Positions 32,177 to 39,535 of a DNA stretch of 42,238 nt are shown here, piece after piece. This DNA is from JANXVV01 sp038230975 (GTDB lineage: Bacteria; Planctomycetota; Phycisphaerae; Tepidisphaerales; Tepidisphaeraceae). The notes beneath the pieces are model-generated. The model saw only the letters and a program-made list of their open reading frames with translations. It was not told the origin of the DNA and searched no databases. The stretch is from assembly GCA_038230975.1 (NCBI GenBank), contig JBBRMF010000011.1:1-42238 (forward strand), given 5' to 3'. Each line of letters opens with the position of its first letter. The first letter of the stretch is position 1. The position numbers and the translations under genes are program-made.

Positions 32177-34705
32177 TCACTTTGCGGGTTCCGATGCGAG
32201 CGATGCCCCGGTTGACATATGTCCGTCGTTCGACACCTTTACGTTTCGGCGTGGCGCGGGCCACATCAGCAGTAGTAAAGCCGCGACGAACGTGCTGGAT
32301 GCAACCAACACTTTTGCAGAGTTTACGTGATTGAGAACCTCGTCAATCCTGAAAACCCAATCTTGCATCCTGATGAACGGTACGACCGACCAATTGACGT
32401 GCGGCCCGGCCAATAAGAACGGCGTCCATATCAGTAAACCCGCGCCAGCCAGCGTACGCGTCATATGGAAACCACCCCGCGCCCGGCGCAACAACATGAA
32501 GATCATGGATCCCACGACGAAGGTGATGAACATCCCCGTCCCCATCATGATTCGCAGCAGTCGCGGCCACTCGGCGGTCTGGAATGCTTGCTGCAAATCT
32601 GCAACGGCATCAGGGTCGATGCGTCCGGAAGCTATCCACCCGGGCACGTCGAATGCCAGAGCCCCCGCGAGGATGAGTGATGCAAATAATAATAAGCTGG
32701 CGAAGAGTGCAACCGGGAACCGCACTAAAGTTCCGAAGAACGAAATGTCCCGCGGCTCACGCAACGGCAGTTTGGTGGGGGCAGGATTCGAAGTAAATAC
32801 TTTCAAAGGTCCAAGATTGACGCGTGTAACGCACATGCCATTCTCCGTTGAATTTGATGTCCATGAATTGTCTGAAGCGGGCGGCTTTGCCTCCACCGCT
32901 GGAGGTGTGGGTGCTACATCCAAAGACTGAAAACTTGTGTTCGACTTTGCCGAACCATCATTTAAGAATGATTCCAGAGGCCTCGCATGCATCCACGGCG
33001 ATAAAATCTGCGTGGCAATCGAAACGCCACATAACACTGCGACTGCAATCACGGCGGTCACATCCGCGCTCCCAAGCATTCCCCCCACGATCGCACCTGT
33101 GATTGCGCAAATGATGACTGCCCCCAGGGAAACTCTCTGTTTTCGATCGAGCTGGATGCGAGAATTCCAGTTGACTAACATCAGGGATATGGCAATGACG
33201 CCGATCCATTCCGGCGTAAAATGGTATGGCACCGGCCCCCACATCGGAATCCATATCAGGAACGAAAGTAAGACCGCGCACACTGCCGCGACGCCACCCA
33301 CCGCCAATTGACGCAGGAACCAACTTTCGTGTTGCATCGAAGGCAACAATTTACGGCCAGCCCAGTTCAACCCGAATGTGGCCCCAATCGTACTCAGAAA
33401 CACCAGACTCATGATCTGTAGCGGAGCGATGTATTGGCGCGATCCGGCCGCCATGACTGATGCTCCGATCGATAATCCCGCGATTGAAAGTAAACCAAGC
33501 ACAATGCGATGTTTCGGCTGCATCGGGTCGGTGGCAATTGATGCATCTACATTCGCCTGAGTCGGCTGGTTGAGTTCGCGCGGCGTCGCCATCGCGGCGA
33601 CACTTTCGCCAATTCCGCCCAACCGACGCGCCGCGCGCGTAAACTTGGCGCGTATTTGATCGAAGCGACGCGAAAATCGCTGTCGTTTGCGTTCCATTCG
33701 GGCCGCACGCCGTTCTTCGCTGGAGGTTCGTTTTTCAGAATCCACATCAAACGCACGCGACGACGGTGCCCGGTCAGGACTATTCGGATTCATGCCCGGA
33801 CGAATACCCGCTCGATCCGCGATACGCCCCGCCACCATCGTCAGATGATCCGGTGAAAAGCACGAAACGCTTTGACGAATATGCTCGGCACCAAAAACAG
33901 CTTCCACCATCTGCTGCGTCGTCTCGTAACGATCATCCGGATTTTTTGAAAGTGCCTTCCGGATCACCGTCGCAAATGGCTCCGTCACACCACTCAAATC
34001 AACCTGCGTGCCGAGGTGCTTCATCAATACTTCGGCAGTACTGGCCCCATAAAACGGTGGATGCCCCGTCAGCATCTCAAACAGCAATATCCCGAGCGCG
34101 TAAATATCGATACTGCGATCATACTTCCCGGCTCCAATTTCCGGGGCCATATAATGCACCGTGCCGACGGTCATTGTCTGGCCGCTGCGATGGCTGGAAC
34201 TGATCGCTTTGCTGAGGCCGTAATCCCCGATCTTGACGCAGCCGTTCTCGTAAAAAATATTTGCCGGTTTCAGGTCGCGATGGACAATTCCACAATCGTG
34301 GAGATACGTCAGGCCTTTTCCAATTTCCCGCAGAAAAAACGCGGCCTTTTGCGGGCCAAGACCGGAAGGCGCTTCGTCCAGCAGCTCTCGCAGCGAAGGG
34401 CCGGAAACGAATTCCATGATGACAATCGGTTGGCCCTCCTGCCCGGTCCGAACGTCGAAAATGCTGACCAGGTGCGGGCTCTTCAGGTTCATGCACTGGC
34501 TGATGCCGCGCAATTCCATCTGTTCGAAAGTGTGTACGACCTTCAGCGCGACTTCGCGACCGCTGTCGCTGATGGCGTAGTAGACTTCTCCAAAGCCACC
34601 GCGCCCTGCAGCGCGTTGAATCGTGTAGCCGTCAAGCGGACGATCGCCATGCTTGTAACGGTAGCCTCGCATCGCTGCTGTGGTTGGGGAAGTTTCGTTA
34701 ATCAT
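32177..34705 (-). CDS. Polytopic Ser/Thr protein kinase (PknB-like kinase domain, about ten membrane helices)
   Basis: 842 residues. The N-terminal kinase domain (about 25-275) is complete: glycine loop GRGGFGEVY (34-42), ATP Lys55 in VALKVV, catalytic Asp144 in HRDLKPANI, metal Asp161 in DYGLS (DYG in place of DFG), and activation segment TVGTVHYMAPE. It should be active. A basic linker (about 315-365) contains RKRQRFSRRFDQIRAKF. About ten hydrophobic segments fill residues 395-830, among them IVLGLLSIAGLSIGASVMAAG and FPVALFASLLLFASLILAGA. This differs from PknB, which has one helix and PASTA domains. AGGAG lies seven bases before the ATG. It lies 24 bases downstream of the FHA-like gene and 14 bases upstream of the membrane-protein gene. 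Confidence 0.94.
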   Translation of the reverse strand: MINETSPTTAAMRGYRYKHGDRPLDGYTIQRAAGRGGFGEVYYAISDSGREVALKVVHTFEQMELRGISQCMNLKSPHLVSIFDVRTGQEGQPIVIMEFVSGPSLRELLDEAPSGLGPQKAAFFLREIGKGLTYLHDCGIVHRDLKPANIFYENGCVKIGDYGLSKAISSSHRSGQTMTVGTVHYMAPEIGAGKYDRSIDIYALGILLFEMLTGHPPFYGASTAEVLMKHLGTQVDLSGVTEPFATVIRKALSKNPDDRYETTQQMVEAVFGAEHIRQSVSCFSPDHLTMVAGRIADRAGIRPGMNPNSPDRAPSSRAFDVDSEKRTSSEERRAARMERKRQRFSRRFDQIRAKFTRAARRLGGIGESVAAMATPRELNQPTQANVDASIATDPMQPKHRIVLGLLSIAGLSIGASVMAAGSRQYIAPLQIMSLVFLSTIGATFGLNWAGRKLLPSMQHESWFLRQLAVGGVAAVCAVLLSFLIWIPMWGPVPYHFTPEWIGVIAISLMLVNWNSRIQLDRKQRVSLGAVIICAITGAIVGGMLGSADVTAVIAVAVLCGVSIATQILSPWMHARPLESFLNDGSAKSNTSFQSLDVAPTPPAVEAKPPASDNSWTSNSTENGMCVTRVNLGPLKVFTSNPAPTKLPLREPRDISFFGTLVRFPVALFASLLLFASLILAGALAFDVPGWIASGRIDPDAVADLQQAFQTAEWPRLLRIMMGTGMFITFVVGSMIFMLLRRARGGFHMTRTLAGAGLLIWTPFLLAGPHVNWSVVPFIRMQDWVFRIDEVLNHVNSAKVLVASSTFVAALLLLMWPAPRRNVKVSNDGHMSTGASLASEPAK

Positions 34706-34729
34706 TGCTTGCTCCTACCCGGGACGTTA

Positions 34730-36331
34730 TTACACCGACTGTACCACGAGGCTTAATCCACCGGCGACGATTCGCGCTCCAGGAGTCATCTCGGCCAACT
34801 TACCTGCCGGTTTTTCATCGATCAAGATTGCACCGGTTGCTCGACACAAGAGACGCCCATCACTGACTTGCAGCACAACCTGATCGAGCGTGTCTCTTGT
34901 CTTGATATGGGCGGCCGCGAAGGAACCGATCACCAGCTCGCGATCCATCAAAAGAACTTCGCGCACACCGCCCCACGGCAACCTGGTTCCGGTGATTCGG
35001 AGCACTGCCGACCCACTCGCCGGATTGGGCCGTGCGAACTCGATTCTACACCGAGGCCCCATGCTGATTCGATCACCGCTCGCCATGAGTTTGCTCGATA
35101 AAGTTCGATCATTGACCTGAACCGGAGAACGGGCGTTTAGGAAATAATCCTCGTCCGAGCGTGACAGAACCACCACCGGAGCATTGGCCGAGGTCATCAA
35201 AGGAAGGTCCGGCGGCGCGGTGATACTCACAGGCCCAAGCGAAATCGAGTTCCCGAGAATCACCAGATAACTGCCGGCGCCATCGACATGAAGAAGGAAT
35301 CGCCGGTTGATCGCGTGATTGGGCAATGGCGCTGGTGCCGCGAGCGCGGGTCGCTTGATGGGCATGGCCATCGTTTCACCGAGGTTTAGCAATCCCAGCG
35401 GACCGGTTCGCACATCTCCCATCGCATCATCCGCGCGGGAGATTCCCTCAAGGGTTGCTCTTAACCACTCGGCGTCTGGCCATATGATGGCAAGCCGTCC
35501 CAGCACCTCACCGGCCTCGCGGAGCCGTCCGCCGGTGATGCAATCCCAAGCCACACGGCATTGATCCAGGCCGTGCTGAATCTGCATCAATTCCGAATGC
35601 GAATTCTGCATCGGTGTCACTCGGCGAAGCAACATGCTGGCGGCATCCAGGCGGCCGGATTCCAATAAATCCTGTGCTTTGCGTGAGACCCGGTCGCCGA
35701 TCGTCTTGGACAGATTATGAGCTTCACCGGCACCGGGGCACAGCGATTTTGCTTTGGCAACACATTGTACCGCCGACTCCCAATCCTCACGACCAATGGC
35801 AGCCGACGCATCGGTGATACATCGATCCAGCATGGACCGGCGATCGGCAATGTCTGTAAGCAACACGTCGCCATCCGGCACCCGTGCGGCTAACTGATGA
35901 CCCAGGGTGAACTGGCCTTGTTCCACCAGTCGCCGCGCTGCAGCCGTGGCCTGTTCGCGATGCACGAGGTGTTCACGGGTATCATGGTTGGCCCGATCAA
36001 TCGCCGCCCGAAGCTGGGCGATCGGGTCCGTATTGCCCGCTAGCTGCGAGGCCTTGCGGCAATCGTCATCTGCCGGACCCAAACGCCCCGCCGCCAGGTG
36101 ACCACGGCTGCTTTCCACTAACGCGGTCGTAAGCTGATCCGTCAATTCCTGACCCCGGCGGTGCTTGCGCAGGCCAGAACTTGAAAGCAGTTCCAGAGCT
36201 TCATCCAACCGGCCACCGGCCAGGGCAGACTCGCAGCGTTTGATGCGAAGGATTAACACAGATCGGTCTCCGTCAATGGCTAAGTGGAACCGCCGATTGT
36301 TCCCTTGAGTTTCGAGCAGATCGGGTGCCAC
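34730..36331 (-). CDS. TPR-like/FHA-like protein, first gene of kinase-ECF operon
   Basis: Up to 533 residues. The N-terminal 300 residues are repeating helical pairs of TPR type (ALAGGRLDEALELL, ARRLVEQGQFTLGHQLA, AQDLLESGRLDAASMLL). After a Pro/Ala linker come two FHA-like beta sandwiches. The first runs RRFLLHVDGAGSYLVILGNSI to VQVNDRTLSSKLMASGDRISMG; the second begins REVLLMDRELVIGSF. A phosphothreonine-binding role for the adjacent kinase is inferred, but the usual Arg and Ser contacts are not all evident. Start choice is open. The GTG at 36329-36331 lies inside a palindromic repeat and lacks a ribosome-binding site. A GTG at 36257-36259 has GGAG eight bases upstream, but starting there discards NRRFHLAIDGDRSVLI, which resembles the first FHA segment. 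Confidence 0.82.
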   Translation of the reverse strand: MAPDLLETQGNNRRFHLAIDGDRSVLILRIKRCESALAGGRLDEALELLSSSGLRKHRRGQELTDQLTTALVESSRGHLAAGRLGPADDDCRKASQLAGNTDPIAQLRAAIDRANHDTREHLVHREQATAAARRLVEQGQFTLGHQLAARVPDGDVLLTDIADRRSMLDRCITDASAAIGREDWESAVQCVAKAKSLCPGAGEAHNLSKTIGDRVSRKAQDLLESGRLDAASMLLRRVTPMQNSHSELMQIQHGLDQCRVAWDCITGGRLREAGEVLGRLAIIWPDAEWLRATLEGISRADDAMGDVRTGPLGLLNLGETMAMPIKRPALAAPAPLPNHAINRRFLLHVDGAGSYLVILGNSISLGPVSITAPPDLPLMTSANAPVVVLSRSDEDYFLNARSPVQVNDRTLSSKLMASGDRISMGPRCRIEFARPNPASGSAVLRITGTRLPWGGVREVLLMDRELVIGSFAAAHIKTRDTLDQVVLQVSDGRLLCRATGAILIDEKPAGKLAEMTPGARIVAGGLSLVVQSV

Positions 36332-36408
36332 AGGTCGCGGTACTTCGAGACCTGTGTGTTTCTTGTCCGGACACTCACAGGTTTCGGAGTACCGCGACCT
36401 GTGGCACC
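36324..36408. repeat. REP-like palindrome, family A inverted pair
   Basis: Two 28-nt elements in opposite orientation (36329-36356 and 36376-36403) each have the stem CACAGGT/ACCTGTG. The outer flanks make a perfect 21-base inverted repeat (36324-36344 with 36388-36408), starting GGTGCCACAGG. The pair resembles a bacterial BIME. It lies between the coiled-coil gene and the FHA-like gene and covers one possible start codon of the latter. A third copy is at 8423-8450. Confidence 0.82.
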
Positions 36409-36469
36409 TGATTCTTTCTGTGGTTCTACATAGAACTTTGGCACTACACGTGTGCGAACCAATGCAATT

Positions 36470-37279
36470 CTACCGTCCACTGGCCGTCGTGGGTGCGGCG
36501 CTCGGAGTGGCAAAGTGCTGATCGACGCGCGTCAGCAATTCCTTCTCATCCACAATATCGATCGCGATTGGCTGAGTGAATTTTGCATCGCGTGCCAACA
36601 CGCGCTCGGCAACCTGAAGCTGTTGGCGAATCTCGGTGACGAGTTTTTCCGCCTGCGCCAGTTTACTGGCATCGACGTGAACCATCCCACCGCTGGCCGC
36701 CGTCTGCACGAGTTGATACTGACCCGCCAATGCTTCGACCTGACTTTCCAACGCCACTTTCCGCTCGCGCATCTGCTCTAGCTGTTGCTCGGCGGCGGCC
36801 AACGACCGTTGCCGTTCTTCAAGCATCTTCTGCTTGGCAGCCAGCATCAATTCGGCTTCTTTATACCGATCAAACCGCCGGGCCAATTCCAATTTTAACT
36901 GATCACGTGTGTACGTGATTTCACCGAACGAAAAACTCGTCTGCGGACTGGCCAGATCGTCGCGCAATTTCTGAATGCGGGCAGACTCATCGTGAAGTGA
37001 TTTCCGGTCATCCTTGCAGGCACACTTCGTCGCGTCGATCTCAACTTCCTGCTGAGCGATCACCCGCACGTTCGTCTGCATTTCCGGAAGAATATCATCG
37101 AGCAAGTCGCGAGCCCGACGAAGTTCAAACTCCACCGGAATATTTTCCTTCACCGCCGTCCGCACGGATCGTGCCGAACTGCGAAAATAGCTGCTGGCCT
37201 CATGACCAAACATCAACGTCCCGGCCAACATTCCACCGGCCAAAGTCAAACCCGCGAATTTGAAGAGCTTTAGAAACAT
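36470..37279 (-). CDS. Membrane-anchored coiled-coil protein
   Basis: 269 residues, family unknown. The ATG at 37277-37279 follows GGGAG by seven bases. A single N-terminal helix (FKFAGLTLAGGMLAGTLMFG) is followed by about 200 residues of heptad-rich helix: VEFELRRARDLLDDILPEM, VRVIAQQEVEIDATKCACKDDRKSL, and ELMLAAKQKMLEERQRSLAAAEQQLEQMRERKVALESQVEALAG-type repeats. The C-terminus ends in an Ala/Thr/Pro-rich tail. The topology and length recall periplasmic coiled-coil proteins that bridge envelope layers, but no partner is visible. It is on the same strand as the FHA/kinase operon, with the REP-like pair in between, so it is not clearly part of it. Confidence 0.8.
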   Translation of the reverse strand: MFLKLFKFAGLTLAGGMLAGTLMFGHEASSYFRSSARSVRTAVKENIPVEFELRRARDLLDDILPEMQTNVRVIAQQEVEIDATKCACKDDRKSLHDESARIQKLRDDLASPQTSFSFGEITYTRDQLKLELARRFDRYKEAELMLAAKQKMLEERQRSLAAAEQQLEQMRERKVALESQVEALAGQYQLVQTAASGGMVHVDASKLAQAEKLVTEIRQQLQVAERVLARDAKFTQPIAIDIVDEKELLTRVDQHFATPSAAPTTASGR

Positions 37280-37546
37280 GATAAATCTCCCAGCATGAAA
37301 CCACTGCGGTTTGTTCCTCAAAGGAACCGGGCCGCCGCCCGCACAAGGGTAGACGAGGGAAGGGAGGATTTACTTCATGAAGTTCAAGAAACTTCGCCAA
37401 TCGATTGAATAGTCGTTAGGTCAGCCTTGATAATTATCGCGCGCCAGAGATGGAATATTTTTCCAAAAAATTGGGAATTTCCCGATTTTCTCACGGGTTA
37501 AGTCAGCGTCATTCAGTCTGGAAACCGACCGCCGAAGGAGATTGCT

Positions 37547-37861
37547 ATGTCGTTCTTTGCCAAACTATCGTGCTCGATCATGATCGCCGTGACTTTGGGT
37601 CTCACGGGTTGTCAGATGGGCGGTTCCGCCCCGGTAGCTTCGATGATGTCCCCGACGAAGGGAATTGTGGTCACCACCGCGAATGGCGTCCGCGTGTATG
37701 TGCCGACTGATGATGGCAAAGGCGTCAAATTGATGTCTTCGACCGACACAAAAGCGTGCGCGATGTGTGAAAAGGACGCGATGAACTATTTCACAACCGG
37801 AAAGCTCATCCCAGTGTGCAGCGAATGCAACGCAACGCGGGTTCCGGTTGGAGTGAAATAA
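37547..37861 (+). CDS. Small lipoprotein with two CxxC pairs
   Basis: 104 residues. AAGGAG lies six bases before the ATG. The signal peptide MSFFAKLSCSIMIAVTLGLTGC ends in the lipobox LTGC, so Cys22 should be lipidated. The mature part has a small beta segment (GIVVTTANGVRVYVPTDDG). It ends with ACAMCEKDAMNYFTTGKLIP and then CSEC, two CxxC pairs about 18 residues apart that could form a zinc ribbon or a redox pair. Found alone, with its own leader, and converging on the phosphatase gene. I do not recognise the family; the function is unknown. Confidence 0.8.
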   Translation: MSFFAKLSCSIMIAVTLGLTGCQMGGSAPVASMMSPTKGIVVTTANGVRVYVPTDDGKGVKLMSSTDTKACAMCEKDAMNYFTTGKLIPVCSECNATRVPVGVK

Positions 37862-37885
37862 GGATGAGGGGAAAATACGTTCCGT

Positions 37886-38950
37886 TCATGGAAAGATCGG
37901 AACGGTCTTCCCATCAGAATAAATTGCCGTGGCTTCCAGATGATTCGCGTCCACGTGAATCATCAGCAGCCCCCCGCGCGCCGAGTTAGCACCCCGGCTC
38001 ATTCCCGTATCGGTCATAAAAAAAAGTCCGCCGAACTTCGTGAAGATCTGTCCGGCATCTCTCACGGAGCCGTCGGCAAAAATAATCTTTCCTGGTTGAT
38101 GGCCAATCACGAGATGCTTGCATCCCAGCGCCTCGACAACGGTGCGTAGCTTTTTCTCCGAGTCATTCGATTTCTCGTCCGCCGCGACAGGTGGCGAGAT
38201 CACTTCTTTGAGTTGCACCTCACCGGTTGCATCCCACCATTGCCTTGGGTGCATACGCGACTGGAGAATAGAATTGGGGTTGGAAAGAATGGGCGCGCTG
38301 TAGCCGTCGCTTGTGATATCGGCCTCCAGATCGCGTTCCAATGCAGCAAGAGATCTCCCACCGGCATTACCGGCATGGCAGAAGAACCAATCACCGACTT
38401 TCGCGGCAACCGGAAGAGAACGGAGCCATTGACCGATGCCGTTTGGATCGCGGCCTGCAACGACATCGGCGGTGTTCAGACCGGCGGCTTCCAGTTCTTT
38501 CCGGAACATCGCCGACTTTTTGGCCGTAGTTCCGGCAGCCAGGAATTCCGCCTCGTGGTTTCCGAGCGTTACGATCACGCGTCCCCCTTCGCTCACGGCC
38601 TGCTTTTGAATCGTGCGAAGCAGCGAGATGACTTCAAGTGAATGGTTGTATTTGTCAATAAAGTCGCCGGTGACTACTAAGACAGATTTTGCCCCGGTCC
38701 ACTTCGCGTGTTCCGGATTGTCCGGCACATTTGCAACAATTCGTCCCACCAGGAGAACTTCGACCAGCCGTTCATAGTCACCGTGGACGTCGCCCAATGC
38801 GTATAGTACAACAGGCATGTCAGCCTGTGCGATGGCCGGATACTGCTGCCAGTCGCGATGCTCATCGGCAAAACACAATGAAGAGCAGGCGATGAACATT
38901 GAAATGACCGAAGTCACGCAACCAGTTTTCGAGCTTCGTAGATTACGCAT
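37886..38950 (-). CDS. Exported calcineurin-like metallophosphatase
   Basis: 354 residues from the ATG at 38948-38950, which gives a signal peptide (MRNLRSSKTGCVTSVISMFIACSSLCFA); a longer frame starting at 39109 has no such N-terminus. The metallophosphatase core is intact: ALGDVHGDYERL (GDxHG), TGDFIDKYNHS (GDxxD type), VTLGNHEAEFL (GNHE), FFCHAGNAG and VIGHQPGKI, the last two supplying His ligands. The pattern resembles bacterial Shewanella-like PPP phosphatases acting on phosphoproteins or phosphorylated small molecules. Periplasmic location is inferred from the signal peptide, so it is unlikely to reverse the cytoplasmic kinase encoded nearby. The stop lies 24 bases from the lipoprotein stop, tail to tail. 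Confidence 0.88.
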   Translation of the reverse strand: MRNLRSSKTGCVTSVISMFIACSSLCFADEHRDWQQYPAIAQADMPVVLYALGDVHGDYERLVEVLLVGRIVANVPDNPEHAKWTGAKSVLVVTGDFIDKYNHSLEVISLLRTIQKQAVSEGGRVIVTLGNHEAEFLAAGTTAKKSAMFRKELEAAGLNTADVVAGRDPNGIGQWLRSLPVAAKVGDWFFCHAGNAGGRSLAALERDLEADITSDGYSAPILSNPNSILQSRMHPRQWWDATGEVQLKEVISPPVAADEKSNDSEKKLRTVVEALGCKHLVIGHQPGKIIFADGSVRDAGQIFTKFGGLFFMTDTGMSRGANSARGGLLMIHVDANHLEATAIYSDGKTVPIFP

Positions 38951-39077
38951 GCGCACGATCCTACGAATTTTTGTGAGGTTGGGTAAGCCCCGTGGTAGTA
39001 GTCCCATAAAATTTCTTTTATATGGGCAATTTTGAGGTTGACGTAAGCAACTTTTGCCCTTAAAAACCCTCACGTCG

Positions 39078-39149
39078 TCACTTTCTGCCGAGTGGGTGGT
39101 TAAGACCAAGTTTGCGGATGACGATGTCTAGTAGTCCGATGAGGATCAT
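39078..39149 (-). CDS. Possible 23-aa hydrophobic peptide
   Basis: Reads MILIGLLDIVIRKLGLN, then HPLGRK and a TGA. The ATG is preceded by AAGGTGA four bases upstream. The N-terminal half is hydrophobic and the C-terminus basic, as in many small membrane peptides or leader peptides. It lies 127 bases upstream of the phosphatase start on the same strand. Chance ORFs of this length are common, so the support rests on the ribosome-binding site and composition. Confidence 0.3.
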   Translation of the reverse strand: MILIGLLDIVIRKLGLNHPLGRK

Positions 39150-39187
39150 AAGGTCACCTTCCTTCCCGAGCGTGGTGGCCTGGTGAA

Positions 39188-39219
39188 AAGTCGAGGTGTC
39201 TGTCAAACACCACCGACTT
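39188..39219. other. Two-part hairpin in non-coding region
   Basis: AAGTCG (39188-39193) pairs with CGACTT (39214-39219), and within it GGTGT pairs with ACACC, separated by a small internal loop and closed by a loop of about seven bases. This gives 11 pairs in 32 bases. It is followed by the shorter CCCT/AGGG hairpin near 39235-39251. Confidence 0.45.
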
Positions 39220-39535
39220 GGAGTTGAGTGAAGTCCCTGTATTTAATAGGGTGTTCGCTTCTACCTCCTGCCAGAGTCGCAAGTTTGCGATGATCTGGTA
39301 AATCCTCTCAGCGCGTCCCAAGATCCTACGCGCACGGACATTTCCAAAGTCTCATAACGTTTGCCGATGACGGCTGCGTCCTTGCATTCTGGACTTCCGT
39401 TTTTACACGGTCTCCTTGAAGGTGGGTACGCCAAGCTTTTGTGGAGATTCCACCCCGTCATCGCACGTCTATTTTTTATTGACACTACAGAGTGCGCCCT
39501 CGTGTTTCGCGAGGATCGCCCGGAGAGATTGTACC

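Larger units (their letters stand above)
38951..39535. other. Long intergenic region with structured segments
   Basis: 585 bases between the divergent phosphatase and subtilase genes, clearly poorer in GC than its surroundings. It contains a 23-codon ORF with ribosome-binding site (39078-39149, minus), a hairpin (39188-39219), and a TTGACA at 39479-39484 that lacks a good -10 at the right distance. It also holds several T-runs. No larger frame here looks coding. It may hold a small RNA or leader. Confidence 0.5.

Noticed and set aside
37878..37904. Hairpin CGTTCCG/CGGAACG as a terminator
   Set aside because: The loop contains the phosphatase stop codon and no T-run follows on either strand; it may be chance.
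30592..38950. Type VI secretion regulatory module (kinase, FHA protein, phosphatase)
   Set aside because: No structural secretion gene is present, the phosphatase is a calcineurin-like exported enzyme rather than a PP2C, and the operon ends in a sigma factor.
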